In this document: in pieces, positions 1 to 5,759 of the stretch
Numbering within the stretch: position 1 is the stretch's first letter
Layout of the letters: every line of letters starts with the position of its first letter
DNA from: an uncultured Lachnospiraceae bacterium
GTDB lineage: Bacteria > Bacillota_A > Clostridia > Lachnospirales > Lachnospiraceae
Reading direction: 5' to 3'
Assembly (NCBI GenBank): GCA_905200565.1
Contig: CAJKKX010000173.1
Location: forward strand, 1-5,759
DNA length: 5,759 bases
Position numbers and translations under genes: made by a program
Notes under the pieces: model-generated
Database searches by the model: none
What the model saw: the letters and a program-made list of their open reading frames with translations, nothing else
What the model was told of the DNA's origin: nothing

Positions 1-1287
1 CTTGAAAATTTGTATGAAGACTATGTAATGCTTCCTTCATTTAAGGAAAGTTCTACAGATAAAGAGGCTTATTGTAAGAGCTTTATGAGCCAGTATGAAA
101 ACACTGATGCTGTAACAGCTAAAATACTTGTAGAGCCTTACAATGATTGCTATGTTATTCAGAATAAGCCTTCTATGCCACTTTCTCAGTCTGAATTTGA
201 CAATGCTTATGGTCTTAATTATATGAGAAATTATCACCCTATGTATGAAGAAAAGGGTGGTATTCCGGCTATTGAGGAAGTAAAGTTTAGTATTATAAGC
301 AATAGAGGCTGTTTTGGTAGTTGTAATTTCTGTGCTTTAGCTTTCCACCAAGGTCGAGTTATACAGGCTAGAAGTCATAAGTCTATTATCAATGAGGCTA
401 AAAAAATAATATGGGAGCCTGATTTTAAGGGATATATCCATGACGTAGGAGGCCCTACGGCAAATTTCCGTCATCCCGCATGTGAAAAGCAGCTTACGAA
501 AGGCGCCTGTCCGAAAAAACAGTGCCTTTTTCCACAGCCGTGTAAAAATCTGAAGATTGATCACAGGGATTATCTGGCGCTGCTTCGAAAGCTTAGGGAA
601 CTTCCGAAGGTGAAAAAGGTGTTCATCCGCTCCGGGATAAGATTTGATTACCTGATTCATGACAAAGATGAATCCTTTTTCAGAGAACTGGTACAGCATC
701 ATGTGAGCGGACAGTTAAAGGTTGCTCCGGAGCATGTGGCGGATTCGGTGCTTGTGCGGATGGGGAAACCGGAAAATGATGTTTACCGCAGATTCACGGC
801 GCGCTATCAGGAGCTGAACAGGGCGTGTGGAAAGAATCAGTTCCTCGTCCCCTACCTGATGTCCTCCCATCCGGGCTCGACGATGAAGGAGGCCGTACAG
901 CTTGCGGAGTATCTCAGGGATTTGGGCTATATGCCGGAGCAGGTACAGGATTTTTACCCAACGCCTTCCACTATCTCCACCTGTATGTATTATACAGGGG
1001 TAGACCCACGCACGATGGAAAAGGTCTATGTGCCGGTAAATCCGCATGAAAAGGCAATGCAGCGGGCGTTGATCCAGTACCGGAATCCGAAGAATTATGA
1101 TCTGGTGAAAGAGGCTTTAAAACTTGCGCACCGTGAAGACCTGATCGGATATGAGAAAAAGTGTCTGATCCGTGCGGAAAAAAATCAACCGCGGCAGGGG
1201 GCAAAAAAGAAAGAACAGCCAGCCACAAAAAAGAAAACCATACGAAACGTGCATAAAAAAAGCAGCATGAAAAAGAAAAGCAGGTGA
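1..1287 (+). CDS. ygiQ: YgiQ family (UPF0313) radical SAM protein, 5' end cut off by window edge
   Basis: The frame is open from base 1 and reads in before the first possible start (TTG at 10), so this is the C-terminal part of a longer protein; the family is usually roughly 600 residues or more. Numbering from the TTG codon, the radical SAM iron-sulfur motif CxxxCxxC is C101, C105, C108 in a [11 protein letters not shown] context. It is followed by the family block [14 protein letters not shown] (145-158) and a second Cys cluster (C158, C167, C172, C178). The C-terminal half carries KVAPEH, a [10 protein letters not shown] stretch and YYTGVDP, all typical of YgiQ. The protein ends in a Lys-rich tail (about 399-425), encoded by many A runs. 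Such enzymes cleave S-adenosylmethionine using a 4Fe-4S cluster; the reaction of this family is not established. The next gene starts 4 bases after the stop. Codon use changes abruptly near codon 145; see the composition entry. Confidence 0.94.
   Translation, partial: LENLYEDYVMLPSFKESSTDKEAYCKSFMSQYENTDAVTAKILVEPYNDCYVIQNKPSMPLSQSEFDNAYGLNYMRNYHPMYEEKGGIPAIEEVKFSIISNRGCFGSCNFCALAFHQGRVIQARSHKSIINEAKKIIWEPDFKGYIHDVGGPTANFRHPACEKQLTKGACPKKQCLFPQPCKNLKIDHRDYLALLRKLRELPKVKKVFIRSGIRFDYLIHDKDESFFRELVQHHVSGQLKVAPEHVADSVLVRMGKPENDVYRRFTARYQELNRACGKNQFLVPYLMSSHPGSTMKEAVQLAEYLRDLGYMPEQVQDFYPTPSTISTCMYYTGVDPRTMEKVYVPVNPHEKAMQRALIQYRNPKNYDLVKEALKLAHREDLIGYEKKCLIRAEKNQPRQGAKKKEQPATKKKTIRNVHKKSSMKKKSR
421..480. 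other. Abrupt base-composition and codon-usage switch inside ygiQ
   Basis: Counted by hand. Bases 1-420 are 34.5% GC, with third-position GC 37 of 140 codons and 2 CpG dinucleotides. Bases 421-840 are 48.1% GC, with third-position GC 72 of 140 and 24 CpG. In the first stretch all nine Ala codons are GCT and none of seven Leu codons is CTG; in the second, one of eight Ala codons is GCT and CTG is used six times. The frame and family match run straight through. The change falls over codons for the highly conserved [21 protein letters not shown] region. The exact junction cannot be placed better than roughly 425-480. Confidence 0.8.
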
Positions 1288-1291
1288 TCCG

Positions 1292-1894
1292 ATGAAAGCA
1301 GAAAAAGGAACTTTTGGATATATAAAAGCACAGAAGAAAAAACGTACCCTGATAACGAGTGTTCTATTCCTGATCCCAATCATTATTTTCCTTACCGGAC
1401 TTCATGAGACGGGGACAAGGCTGAACATGTTTACATTCGTGGCCATTATGGGCTGTCTGCCGGCCTCACGCTCAGCGGTGGGAATGGTGATGATGCTGAT
1501 GCAGAAATCCACAGACCCGGAGCTTTACCGTCAGGTAGAGGAGCGGGCCGGTGATCTGGTGCGGGCTTATGAACTGACGATTTCCGCCTACGAGAAAAAC
1601 ACGCCGTTGGACAGTCTGGTAATCTGCGGTTATCATGTCGCGGCTTATACTTCGAATCCGAAAGCGGACATCGCGTTTGCCCAGAAGCATATCAAAGAGA
1701 TTTTAAAAGGAAACGGGTTCCGGGCGGATGTCAGGATTTTCAAAGACAGAAAGCCTTACCTGGAGCGTGTCGCTTCCCTGGCCAGACAAAGAGCGGATAT
1801 TGAGAAGGATATTCCCTATACACCGAACGAATCCTATCCCGATCTTTCCAGAAGCGAGCTGGTAAAGCACACGATTCTGGCAATTTCCCTGTAG
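1292..1894 (+). CDS. Small membrane-anchored protein of unknown function
   Basis: A 200-residue protein I do not recognise as a named family. The basic N-terminus (KAQKKKR, 12-18) is followed by a strongly hydrophobic segment at about 19-37 and a second, less perfect one at about 45-70 that contains R60. This suggests a two-helix membrane hairpin with both ends in the cytoplasm. Residues about 74-200 look like a soluble alpha/beta domain: a helix at 76-101, a strand around LDSLVICGYHVAAY (106-119), then helices with many charged residues. No catalytic motif or signal peptidase site is evident. An AGGTG Shine-Dalgarno lies at the ygiQ stop, 5 bases before the ATG, and the next gene begins 9 bases after the stop, so it is translated within the same operon-like run. 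Codon use matches the downstream genes. That it is a real gene is well supported by spacing and ribosome site; its function is unknown. Confidence 0.85.
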   Translation: MKAEKGTFGYIKAQKKKRTLITSVLFLIPIIIFLTGLHETGTRLNMFTFVAIMGCLPASRSAVGMVMMLMQKSTDPELYRQVEERAGDLVRAYELTISAYEKNTPLDSLVICGYHVAAYTSNPKADIAFAQKHIKEILKGNGFRADVRIFKDRKPYLERVASLARQRADIEKDIPYTPNESYPDLSRSELVKHTILAISL

Positions 1895-1903
1895 GAGAAG
1901 GAT

Positions 1904-2914
1904 ATGAGAGTACTCACTGTGACAAAAAATGAAGCCGGACAGCGATTGGATAAACTTCTGGCAAAATATCTGAATCAGGCGCCAAAAAGCTTTTTGTACA
2001 AGATGCTGAGAAAGAAAAATATTACTCTAAATGGGAAAAAAGCAGACGGGAGCGAAAAGACTACGGTCGGGGATGAGGTAAAACTGTTTTTATCCGAGGA
2101 GACGATAGAAAAATTTTCATCCGTGAAGGTTCCAAAAGTACACGGGAAGCTGGACGTCCTCTATGAGGATGCAAACATCCTGCTCATCAATAAGCCCTGT
2201 GGAATGCTTTCCCAAAAAGCAAAAAGCGCCGACATTTCTCTGGTGGAGCATCTGATTTCCTATCTGATGAGAACGGGGAGCCTGACAGAGAAATCTTTGT
2301 GTGTGTTTCGTCCTTCTGTCTGTAACCGTCTGGACCGAAATACGAGCGGCATCGTGGCGGCGGGAAAATCACTGGCGGGGTTACAGACGATGGGCGCCGT
2401 GTTTCAGGATCGAAGCCTGCACAAATACTATCTTTGTCTGGTGAACGGAAAAGTTTCAGAGGAAAAACAGATCGAGGGCTATCTTACAAAAAACGAAAAA
2501 ACAAATCAGGTGCATATCACAAAGAGAAAAGAAACGGAGGATTCCCAGCCTATACGAACCAGATACCGTCCGATATCCGTGGGAGATACGGCGACAATGC
2601 TTGAGGTGGAACTGATCACGGGGCGCTCCCATCAAATCCGCGCGCATCTGGCTTCCATAGGGCATCCAATTCTTGGAGATACGAAATATGGGATTCCAGA
2701 AGTCAATGAAAGGATGAGCCGGCGCTTCGGGCTGAAGCACCAGCTCCTTCATTCCTGGAAACTGGAGATGCCGGAGCTTTCCGGAGAATTTTCCGGACTT
2801 TCCCAAAAAACCTTTACGGCAAGGCCCCCGGAGCAGTTTGACAAAATTCGAAAGGAGATGGGACTGACCTATGGCGACCTGGAATTCCAGAGGGCTTCGT
2901 GGCTCGACCCTTGA
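1904..2914 (+). CDS. RluA/RluC-family RNA pseudouridine synthase
   Basis: A 336-residue protein of the usual size for S4-domain RluA-family enzymes, which convert uridine to pseudouridine, most often in 23S rRNA. Residues about 13-63 are an S4 RNA-binding domain (QRLDKLLAKYL through GDEVKLFL). The catalytic domain opens with VLYEDANILLINKPCGM (85-101). The active-site motif is NRLDRNTSGI (141-150), with D144 the expected catalytic aspartate. The second conserved block is ITGRSHQIRAHL (238-249), then GHPILGDTKYG (253-263). The motif has RNTSG rather than the RDTSG of RluD, and N rather than H before RLD, a variation I associate with Firmicutes RluC-like proteins. The exact uridines modified cannot be read from sequence. 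The ATG at 1904 follows AGGAGAAGG at 1893-1901. The last ~15 residues lie in the overlap with recU and are beyond the usual family end (KTFTARPP...FDKIRKEMG). Confidence 0.93.
   Translation: MRVLTVTKNEAGQRLDKLLAKYLNQAPKSFLYKMLRKKNITLNGKKADGSEKTTVGDEVKLFLSEETIEKFSSVKVPKVHGKLDVLYEDANILLINKPCGMLSQKAKSADISLVEHLISYLMRTGSLTEKSLCVFRPSVCNRLDRNTSGIVAAGKSLAGLQTMGAVFQDRSLHKYYLCLVNGKVSEEKQIEGYLTKNEKTNQVHITKRKETEDSQPIRTRYRPISVGDTATMLEVELITGRSHQIRAHLASIGHPILGDTKYGIPEVNERMSRRFGLKHQLLHSWKLEMPELSGEFSGLSQKTFTARPPEQFDKIRKEMGLTYGDLEFQRASWLDP
2852..2857 (+). promoter_or_regulatory. recU ribosome binding site inside the upstream gene
   Basis: AAGGAG lies within the pseudouridine synthase coding sequence, 13 bases before the recU ATG at 2871. 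This is longer than the usual 5-9 base spacing. A stop codon in the recU frame at 2865-2867 rules out a longer N-terminus, and the conserved RecU N-terminal block begins right after the ATG, so the start at 2871 is firm despite the spacing. Translation may be coupled to the upstream gene. Confidence 0.6.
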
Positions 2915-3404
2915 GGAGTTGATTAACCGTTCCAATGAACAATATCTGGAAAAGGGGCTGGCTTTGATTCAGAAGATTCCGACTCCGATTACGCCAATCA
3001 GGATTGATAAAGAGCATCGGCACATTACGCTCGCTTATTTTGACCAGAAAAGTACCGTAGACTATATCGGAGCCGTTCAAGGAATCCCGGTCTGTTTTGA
3101 CGCCAAAGAATGTACGGCAGATACCTTTGCCCTCCAGAACATCCATGAGCATCAGGTGCGTTTCATGGAACAGTTTGAGAAACAGGGAGGAATCTCATTT
3201 TTAATTCTTTTTTACAGCTCCAGAAATGAAATCTTTTATCTGCCGTATGCAGATATGCGAAAATTCTGGGAGCGGGCCAAAGAGGGAGGAAGGAAAAGTT
3301 TCCGCTATGAGGAACTGAATCAGGAGTTCAGGCTTCATTCCTCCGGAGGAATCCTTGTTCCCTATCTGGAAGCTCTGCAAAAGGATTTAAATATGAGGGA
3401 TTGA
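2871..3404 (+). CDS. recU: Holliday junction resolvase RecU
   Basis: A 177-residue protein that aligns along its length with RecU of Bacillus from memory. RecU is a dimeric, metal-dependent endonuclease that cuts four-way DNA junctions in recombinational repair and chromosome segregation. The N-terminus NSRGLRGSTLEELINRSN (5-22) matches the RecU NRG...TLEE block. IPTPI (36-40) is typical. The nuclease core is STVDYIGAVQG (61-71) followed by CFDAKE (75-80), giving D64, D77 and K79 as candidate active-site residues; Bacillus has FEAK, so D77 is a conservative Glu-to-Asp change. LQNIHEHQVRFM (88-99) and RKFWERAKEGGRKSF (130-144) are further family blocks. The gene overlaps the preceding one by 44 bases in another frame. 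Its stop codon shares bases with the -35 box of the his promoter. In Bacillus recU sits with ponA; here the partner is a pseudouridine synthase gene. Confidence 0.93.
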   Translation: MATWNSRGLRGSTLEELINRSNEQYLEKGLALIQKIPTPITPIRIDKEHRHITLAYFDQKSTVDYIGAVQGIPVCFDAKECTADTFALQNIHEHQVRFMEQFEKQGGISFLILFYSSRNEIFYLPYADMRKFWERAKEGGRKSFRYEELNQEFRLHSSGGILVPYLEALQKDLNMRD

Positions 3405-3429
3405 CTTTTGATACGCCGTGGCTTATAAT
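3401..3429 (+). promoter_or_regulatory. SigA-type promoter of the his operon
   Basis: TTGACT at 3401-3406 and TATAAT at 3424-3429 are separated by exactly 17 bases, five of six and six of six matches to the housekeeping consensus. There is no TG extension of the -10 box. The -35 box overlaps the recU stop codon (3402-3404). Transcription should start near 3436, giving a leader of about 62 bases before hisZ. No terminator separates recU from this promoter, so read-through from upstream is possible. Confidence 0.9.
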
Positions 3430-3448
3430 TGTCCCAGTCAAATTTATT

Positions 3449-3475
3449 ATGCTATCAGGATAGCACTGTGAAGTG
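3449..3475 (+). promoter_or_regulatory. Two overlapping small hairpins in the his leader
   Basis: GCTATC (3451-3456) pairs perfectly with GATAGC (3459-3464), extended by a T-A pair at 3450 and 3465; sterically this is a stem of about 5-6 pairs with a four-base loop. CACT (3464-3467) can pair with AGTG (3472-3475) around a GTGA (GNRA-type) loop. The two share bases 3464-3465, so in their full forms they are alternatives. Neither is followed by a T run, so neither is a terminator. A role in his control is inference only. Confidence 0.4.
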
Positions 3476-3483
3476 TTGAAGTG
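3469..3483 (+). repeat. Short direct repeat in the his leader
   Basis: TGAAGTG occurs at 3469-3475 and again at 3477-3483, an 8-base period, just before the hisZ ribosome binding site. It could be chance or a protein or RNA contact site; nothing in the window decides this. Confidence 0.4.
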
Positions 3484-3484
3484 A

Positions 3485-3493
3485 AGAGGAGAG
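3485..3493 (+). promoter_or_regulatory. hisZ ribosome binding site
   Basis: AGAGGAGAG, with core AGGAG at 3487-3491, lies 6 bases before the ATG at 3498. This strong site fixes the hisZ start, which also agrees with the conserved N-terminus [11 protein letters not shown]. Confidence 0.8.
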
Positions 3494-3497
3494 AAAA

Positions 3498-4619
3498 ATG
3501 GATCAGAAGCTGTTACATACACCGGAGGGCGTCCGGGATATTTACAAGGAAGAATGTGAAAGGAAACTTACCCTGCAAAACCATCTTCATGAAATCATGA
3601 AGCGGTACGGGTATCGTGATATTGAAACGCCGACGTTTGAATTTTTCGATGTGTTCAGTAAAGAAGTCGGAACCACGCCTTCCAGGGATTTGTATAAATT
3701 TTTTGACAGAGAAGGAAATACTCTGGTTCTCAGACCCGATATTACTCCTTCCATCGCACGGGCAGCGGCAAAATATATGGGGGAAGAGACCGATCCGGTG
3801 CGTTTCTGCTATATGGGAAATACTTTTATTAATAATTCCAGCTATCAGGGACATTTAAAAGAGACGACACAGCTCGGTGCGGAGCTGATAGGGGACAATT
3901 CTGTGGATTCCGATGCGGAAATCATCGCTATGGTAATCGAATCCCTTCTAAAAGCCGGATTAAAGGAATTCCAGGTAAGCGTCGGCCATGTGAATTTTTT
4001 TGAAAGCCTTTTAAAAGAAGCCGGAATTACAGGAGAGGTGGCGGATGATCTGAAGCATTTGATTTCCAATAAGAATACTTTCGGTGTGGAGGAGCTTTTA
4101 AGCGAGCGGAATATCCGGGAAGATTTAAAACAGCTCTTTGTACATCTGCCCAAACTCTATGGCGGAAAAGAAGCGCTGGAAACTGCAAAATCTATGACAG
4201 AAAACGAAGAAGCCCTGGCGGCGCTGCACCGTCTGGAGGAAATGTATGAAATCTTATCCATTTATGGAGTCGAGCGGTACGTTTCGTTTGATCTGGGTAT
4301 GCTCAGTAAATATATGTACTATACCGGTGTGATCTTCCGCGCGTATACGTTCGGGACAGGGGACGCCGTGGTAAAAGGCGGCCGTTATGACCAGCTTCTT
4401 GGGCACTTTGGAAAGGATGCTCCTTCCATCGGATTCGTGGTGGTGGTAAATCAGCTTTTAAATGCGCTGGAGCGGCAGAAGATCGCCCTTCCTTCACCGG
4501 GAGAGCCTGTCGTTCTGCGTTATCGTCCGGAGGACAGGAAGGAAATGATAGAAAAGGCCGGCAAAATGCGAAGCGAAGGGACGTACGTCGTATTATGTCC
4601 TGAGGAGGGATTGAAATGA
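3498..4619 (+). CDS. hisZ: ATP phosphoribosyltransferase regulatory subunit HisZ
   Basis: A 373-residue class II aminoacyl-tRNA-synthetase-like protein without synthetase function. It pairs with the short catalytic subunit HisG to make the first enzyme of histidine synthesis and confers feedback inhibition by histidine. The N-terminus [11 protein letters not shown] (6-16) is typical of the family. Motif 1 region: [12 protein letters not shown] (42-53). Motif 2: [13 protein letters not shown] (76-88). The glycine-rich motif 3-like stretch is [15 protein letters not shown] (291-305). The position where HisRS has its histidine motif LVRGLDYYT reads [15 protein letters not shown] (263-277), as expected for HisZ. 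It is first in the his operon, behind its own promoter, and overlaps hisG by 4 bases (ATGA). The C-terminal domain appears short: one strand, helix and strand (about 337-366) and then the end, where I recall relatives continuing some tens of residues further. Confidence 0.93.
   Translation: MDQKLLHTPEGVRDIYKEECERKLTLQNHLHEIMKRYGYRDIETPTFEFFDVFSKEVGTTPSRDLYKFFDREGNTLVLRPDITPSIARAAAKYMGEETDPVRFCYMGNTFINNSSYQGHLKETTQLGAELIGDNSVDSDAEIIAMVIESLLKAGLKEFQVSVGHVNFFESLLKEAGITGEVADDLKHLISNKNTFGVEELLSERNIREDLKQLFVHLPKLYGGKEALETAKSMTENEEALAALHRLEEMYEILSIYGVERYVSFDLGMLSKYMYYTGVIFRAYTFGTGDAVVKGGRYDQLLGHFGKDAPSIGFVVVVNQLLNALERQKIALPSPGEPVVLRYRPEDRKEMIEKAGKMRSEGTYVVLCPEEGLK
4602..4608 (+). promoter_or_regulatory. 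hisG ribosome binding site within the hisZ end
   Basis: GAGGAGG, holding the full AGGAGG consensus at 4603-4608, is 7 bases before the hisG ATG. It also encodes the final Glu-Glu-Gly of HisZ, so the HisZ C-terminus is constrained by the hisG translation signal. With the ATGA overlap this suggests coupled translation and matched subunit amounts. Confidence 0.8.
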
Positions 4620-5251
4620 GATATTTAACATTTGCACTTGGCAAGGGAAGGCTTGCAAAAACTACCCTGTCTTTGTTTGAAAAGATTGGAATCACCTGTG
4701 AAGAGATGAAGGATAAAGATTCCAGAAAGCTGATTTTTGTAAACGAAGAGCTGAAGCTGAAATTCTTTTTATCCAAAGGTCCGGACGTGCCGACTTATGT
4801 CGAGTACGGTGCGGCAGACATCGGAATCGTAGGGGAAGACACGATCATGGAAGAGCAGAGAAAGCTTTATGAGGTGCTGGATCTTGGCTTTGGAAAGTGC
4901 CGGATGTGCGTCTGCGGACCGGCTTCGGCAAAAGAGCTTTTGAAACATCAGGAGCAGATTCGGGTAGCGACGAAGTATCCGCATATTGCGAAAGACTATT
5001 TTTATAATAAAAAGCATCAGACGGTAGAAATTATAAAACTGAACGGTTCCATCGAGCTGGCGCCCATTGTGGGACTTTCGGAAGTGATTGTAGATATTGT
5101 GGAAACAGGAAGCACGCTTCGTGAAAACGGTCTGGAGGTGCTGGAAGAAGTATGTCCGCTTTCGGCAAGAGTGGTCGTGAATCCGGTAAGCATGAGAATG
5201 GAAAATGAGAGAATTACAAAAATTCTGACAGATCTGAAGTCTGTGATATAG
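4616..5251 (+). CDS. hisG: ATP phosphoribosyltransferase catalytic subunit, short form HisG
   Basis: HisG joins ATP and PRPP to give phosphoribosyl-ATP, the committed step of histidine synthesis. At 211 residues it is the short form, lacking the C-terminal histidine-binding regulatory domain of the long form (about 290-300 residues), which agrees with hisZ lying directly upstream. The N-terminal ALGKGRL (7-13) is the family signature. [20 protein letters not shown] (57-76) is the conserved periplasmic-binding-like core. [21 protein letters not shown] (142-162) leads into ETGSTLREN (163-171), the PRPP phosphate-binding loop. The sequence ends soon after [10 protein letters not shown] (185-194), as short forms do. 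The gene overlaps hisZ by 4 bases and is followed after 13 bases by hisD. I see no missing motif. Confidence 0.96.
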   Translation: MRYLTFALGKGRLAKTTLSLFEKIGITCEEMKDKDSRKLIFVNEELKLKFFLSKGPDVPTYVEYGAADIGIVGEDTIMEEQRKLYEVLDLGFGKCRMCVCGPASAKELLKHQEQIRVATKYPHIAKDYFYNKKHQTVEIIKLNGSIELAPIVGLSEVIVDIVETGSTLRENGLEVLEEVCPLSARVVVNPVSMRMENERITKILTDLKSVI

Positions 5252-5264
5252 ATAAGGAGAAGCT

Positions 5265-5759
5265 ATGCGCACGATTAAATTGACAGAGGAGACAAAGAAA
5301 AATCTGCTCCAGGATCTTTTAAAAAGAAATCCCGGCAGTTATGGGGAGTATGAAGGAAAAGTGGCAGACATCGTAAATGCGGTTCGCGAAAATGGGGATG
5401 CTGCGGTGTTTGCGTTTACGGAACAGTTTGACAAGGCAAAAATTACAGCGGAAAATATCCGTGTGACGGAAGAAGAATTGAACGACGCCTATGCACAGGG
5501 CGACCCGGAACTGATTGCAGTCATCCGAAAGGCGCTGGGAAACATTCGCGGCTATCATGAGAAGCAGCGGCGCTACAGTTGGTTCGACAGTCAGGAAAAC
5601 GGTACGCTTTTGGGACAAAAAGTGATGCCGTTGTCAAAAGTTGGGGTCTATGTTCCAGGCGGAAAAGCCGTGTATCCATCGTCTGTCCTGATGAACATCG
5701 TCCCGGCAAAGGTGGCGGGCGTGGGAAAAATCGTCATGACCACTCCCTGCGGGAAGGAC
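5265..5759 (+). CDS. hisD: Histidinol dehydrogenase, 3' end cut off by window edge
   Basis: An open frame of 165 codons runs off the window; full HisD is usually about 430 residues, so roughly the first 40% is present. HisD is a zinc- and NAD-dependent enzyme that oxidises histidinol to histidinal and then to histidine. The N-terminal region contains IVNAVRENGDAAVFAFTEQFD, translated from about 5370 onward, matching the family pattern of a helix followed by GD.A...T..FD. The signature VGVYVPGGKAVYPSSVLMN (from about 5640) and IVPAKVAGV are characteristic of HisD. Near the edge it reads MTTPCGKD, where I recall relatives having TPP; this is a small variation. The ATG at 5265 follows AAGGAGA (5254-5260) with a short 4-base gap, 13 bases after the hisG stop. 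The zinc and catalytic His/Glu residues lie beyond the window. Confidence 0.94.
   Translation, partial: MRTIKLTEETKKNLLQDLLKRNPGSYGEYEGKVADIVNAVRENGDAAVFAFTEQFDKAKITAENIRVTEEELNDAYAQGDPELIAVIRKALGNIRGYHEKQRRYSWFDSQENGTLLGQKVMPLSKVGVYVPGGKAVYPSSVLMNIVPAKVAGVGKIVMTTPCGKD

Noticed and set aside
10..12. TTG at position 10 as the true start of a short radical SAM protein
   Set aside because: The frame is open to base 1, no ribosome site is visible, and the family has a long N-terminal region before this point, so the gene begins outside the window.
1195..1284. A-rich stretch at the ygiQ end as a regulatory or slippage site
   Set aside because: It encodes the Lys-rich tail seen in this family and keeps one open frame to the stop; there is no evidence of frameshifting.
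2772..2802. Three closely spaced CCGGA-containing units in the pseudouridine synthase gene
   Set aside because: They encode the ordinary ELSGEFSGLS stretch and spacing is irregular; most likely chance from similar codons.
3449..3463. A tiny frame MLSG-stop in the his leader, possibly a leader peptide for attenuation
   Set aside because: It has no Shine-Dalgarno and no His codons, and no terminator hairpin follows it, so histidine attenuation by this peptide is not supported.
3451..3464. The perfect inverted repeat as a rho-independent terminator for recU
   Set aside because: No T run follows the stem, and it lies downstream of the his promoter inside the leader, so it would stop the his operon rather than recU.
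4303..4776. A 157-codon open frame on the minus strand across hisZ and hisG
   Set aside because: It lies fully antisense to two well-supported genes and its translation looks like no family I know. It is a by-product of codon composition. The same holds for the other antisense frames (e.g. 2456-2935, 4769-5272).

Overview
The window is a bacterial chromosomal segment from the Firmicutes, class Clostridia, most likely Lachnospiraceae. The reasons are a RecU-type Holliday junction resolvase (a Firmicutes family), a short-form HisG that depends on HisZ, strong AGGAGG-type ribosome binding sites, dense same-strand gene packing, and moderate GC (about 48% where counted). The family-level placement is inference from gene content and remembered protein similarity, not from a search.

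All seven genes lie on the + strand. Positions 1-3404 hold a housekeeping cluster: the 3' part of a YgiQ-family radical SAM gene, a small conserved-looking membrane protein of unknown function, an RluA-family pseudouridine synthase, and recU, which starts inside the end of the pseudouridine synthase gene. Gaps are 4 and 9 bases, or overlaps, and no terminator is visible, so these are probably co-transcribed.

A near-perfect SigA-type promoter (TTGACT, 17-base spacer, TATAAT) begins on the recU stop codon. It drives a histidine biosynthesis operon that fills the rest of the window: hisZ, hisG and the 5' part of hisD. HisZ and HisG form the two-subunit ATP phosphoribosyltransferase of step one, and HisD makes histidine in the last two steps. 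The roughly 62-base leader has two small, mutually exclusive hairpins and a direct repeat, but no T-box and no His-rich leader peptide.

The most unusual signal is inside ygiQ. The first ~430 bases differ sharply from the rest in GC (34.5% against 48.1% over equal 420-base stretches), third-position GC (26% against 51%), CpG count (2 against 24) and Ala/Leu codon choice, yet the reading frame and protein family are continuous. The switch falls at the most conserved protein stretch. It is either an intragenic recombination junction with a more AT-rich relative or an assembly chimera. I see no convincing undescribed multi-gene system; the remaining window is ordinary core metabolism and housekeeping.
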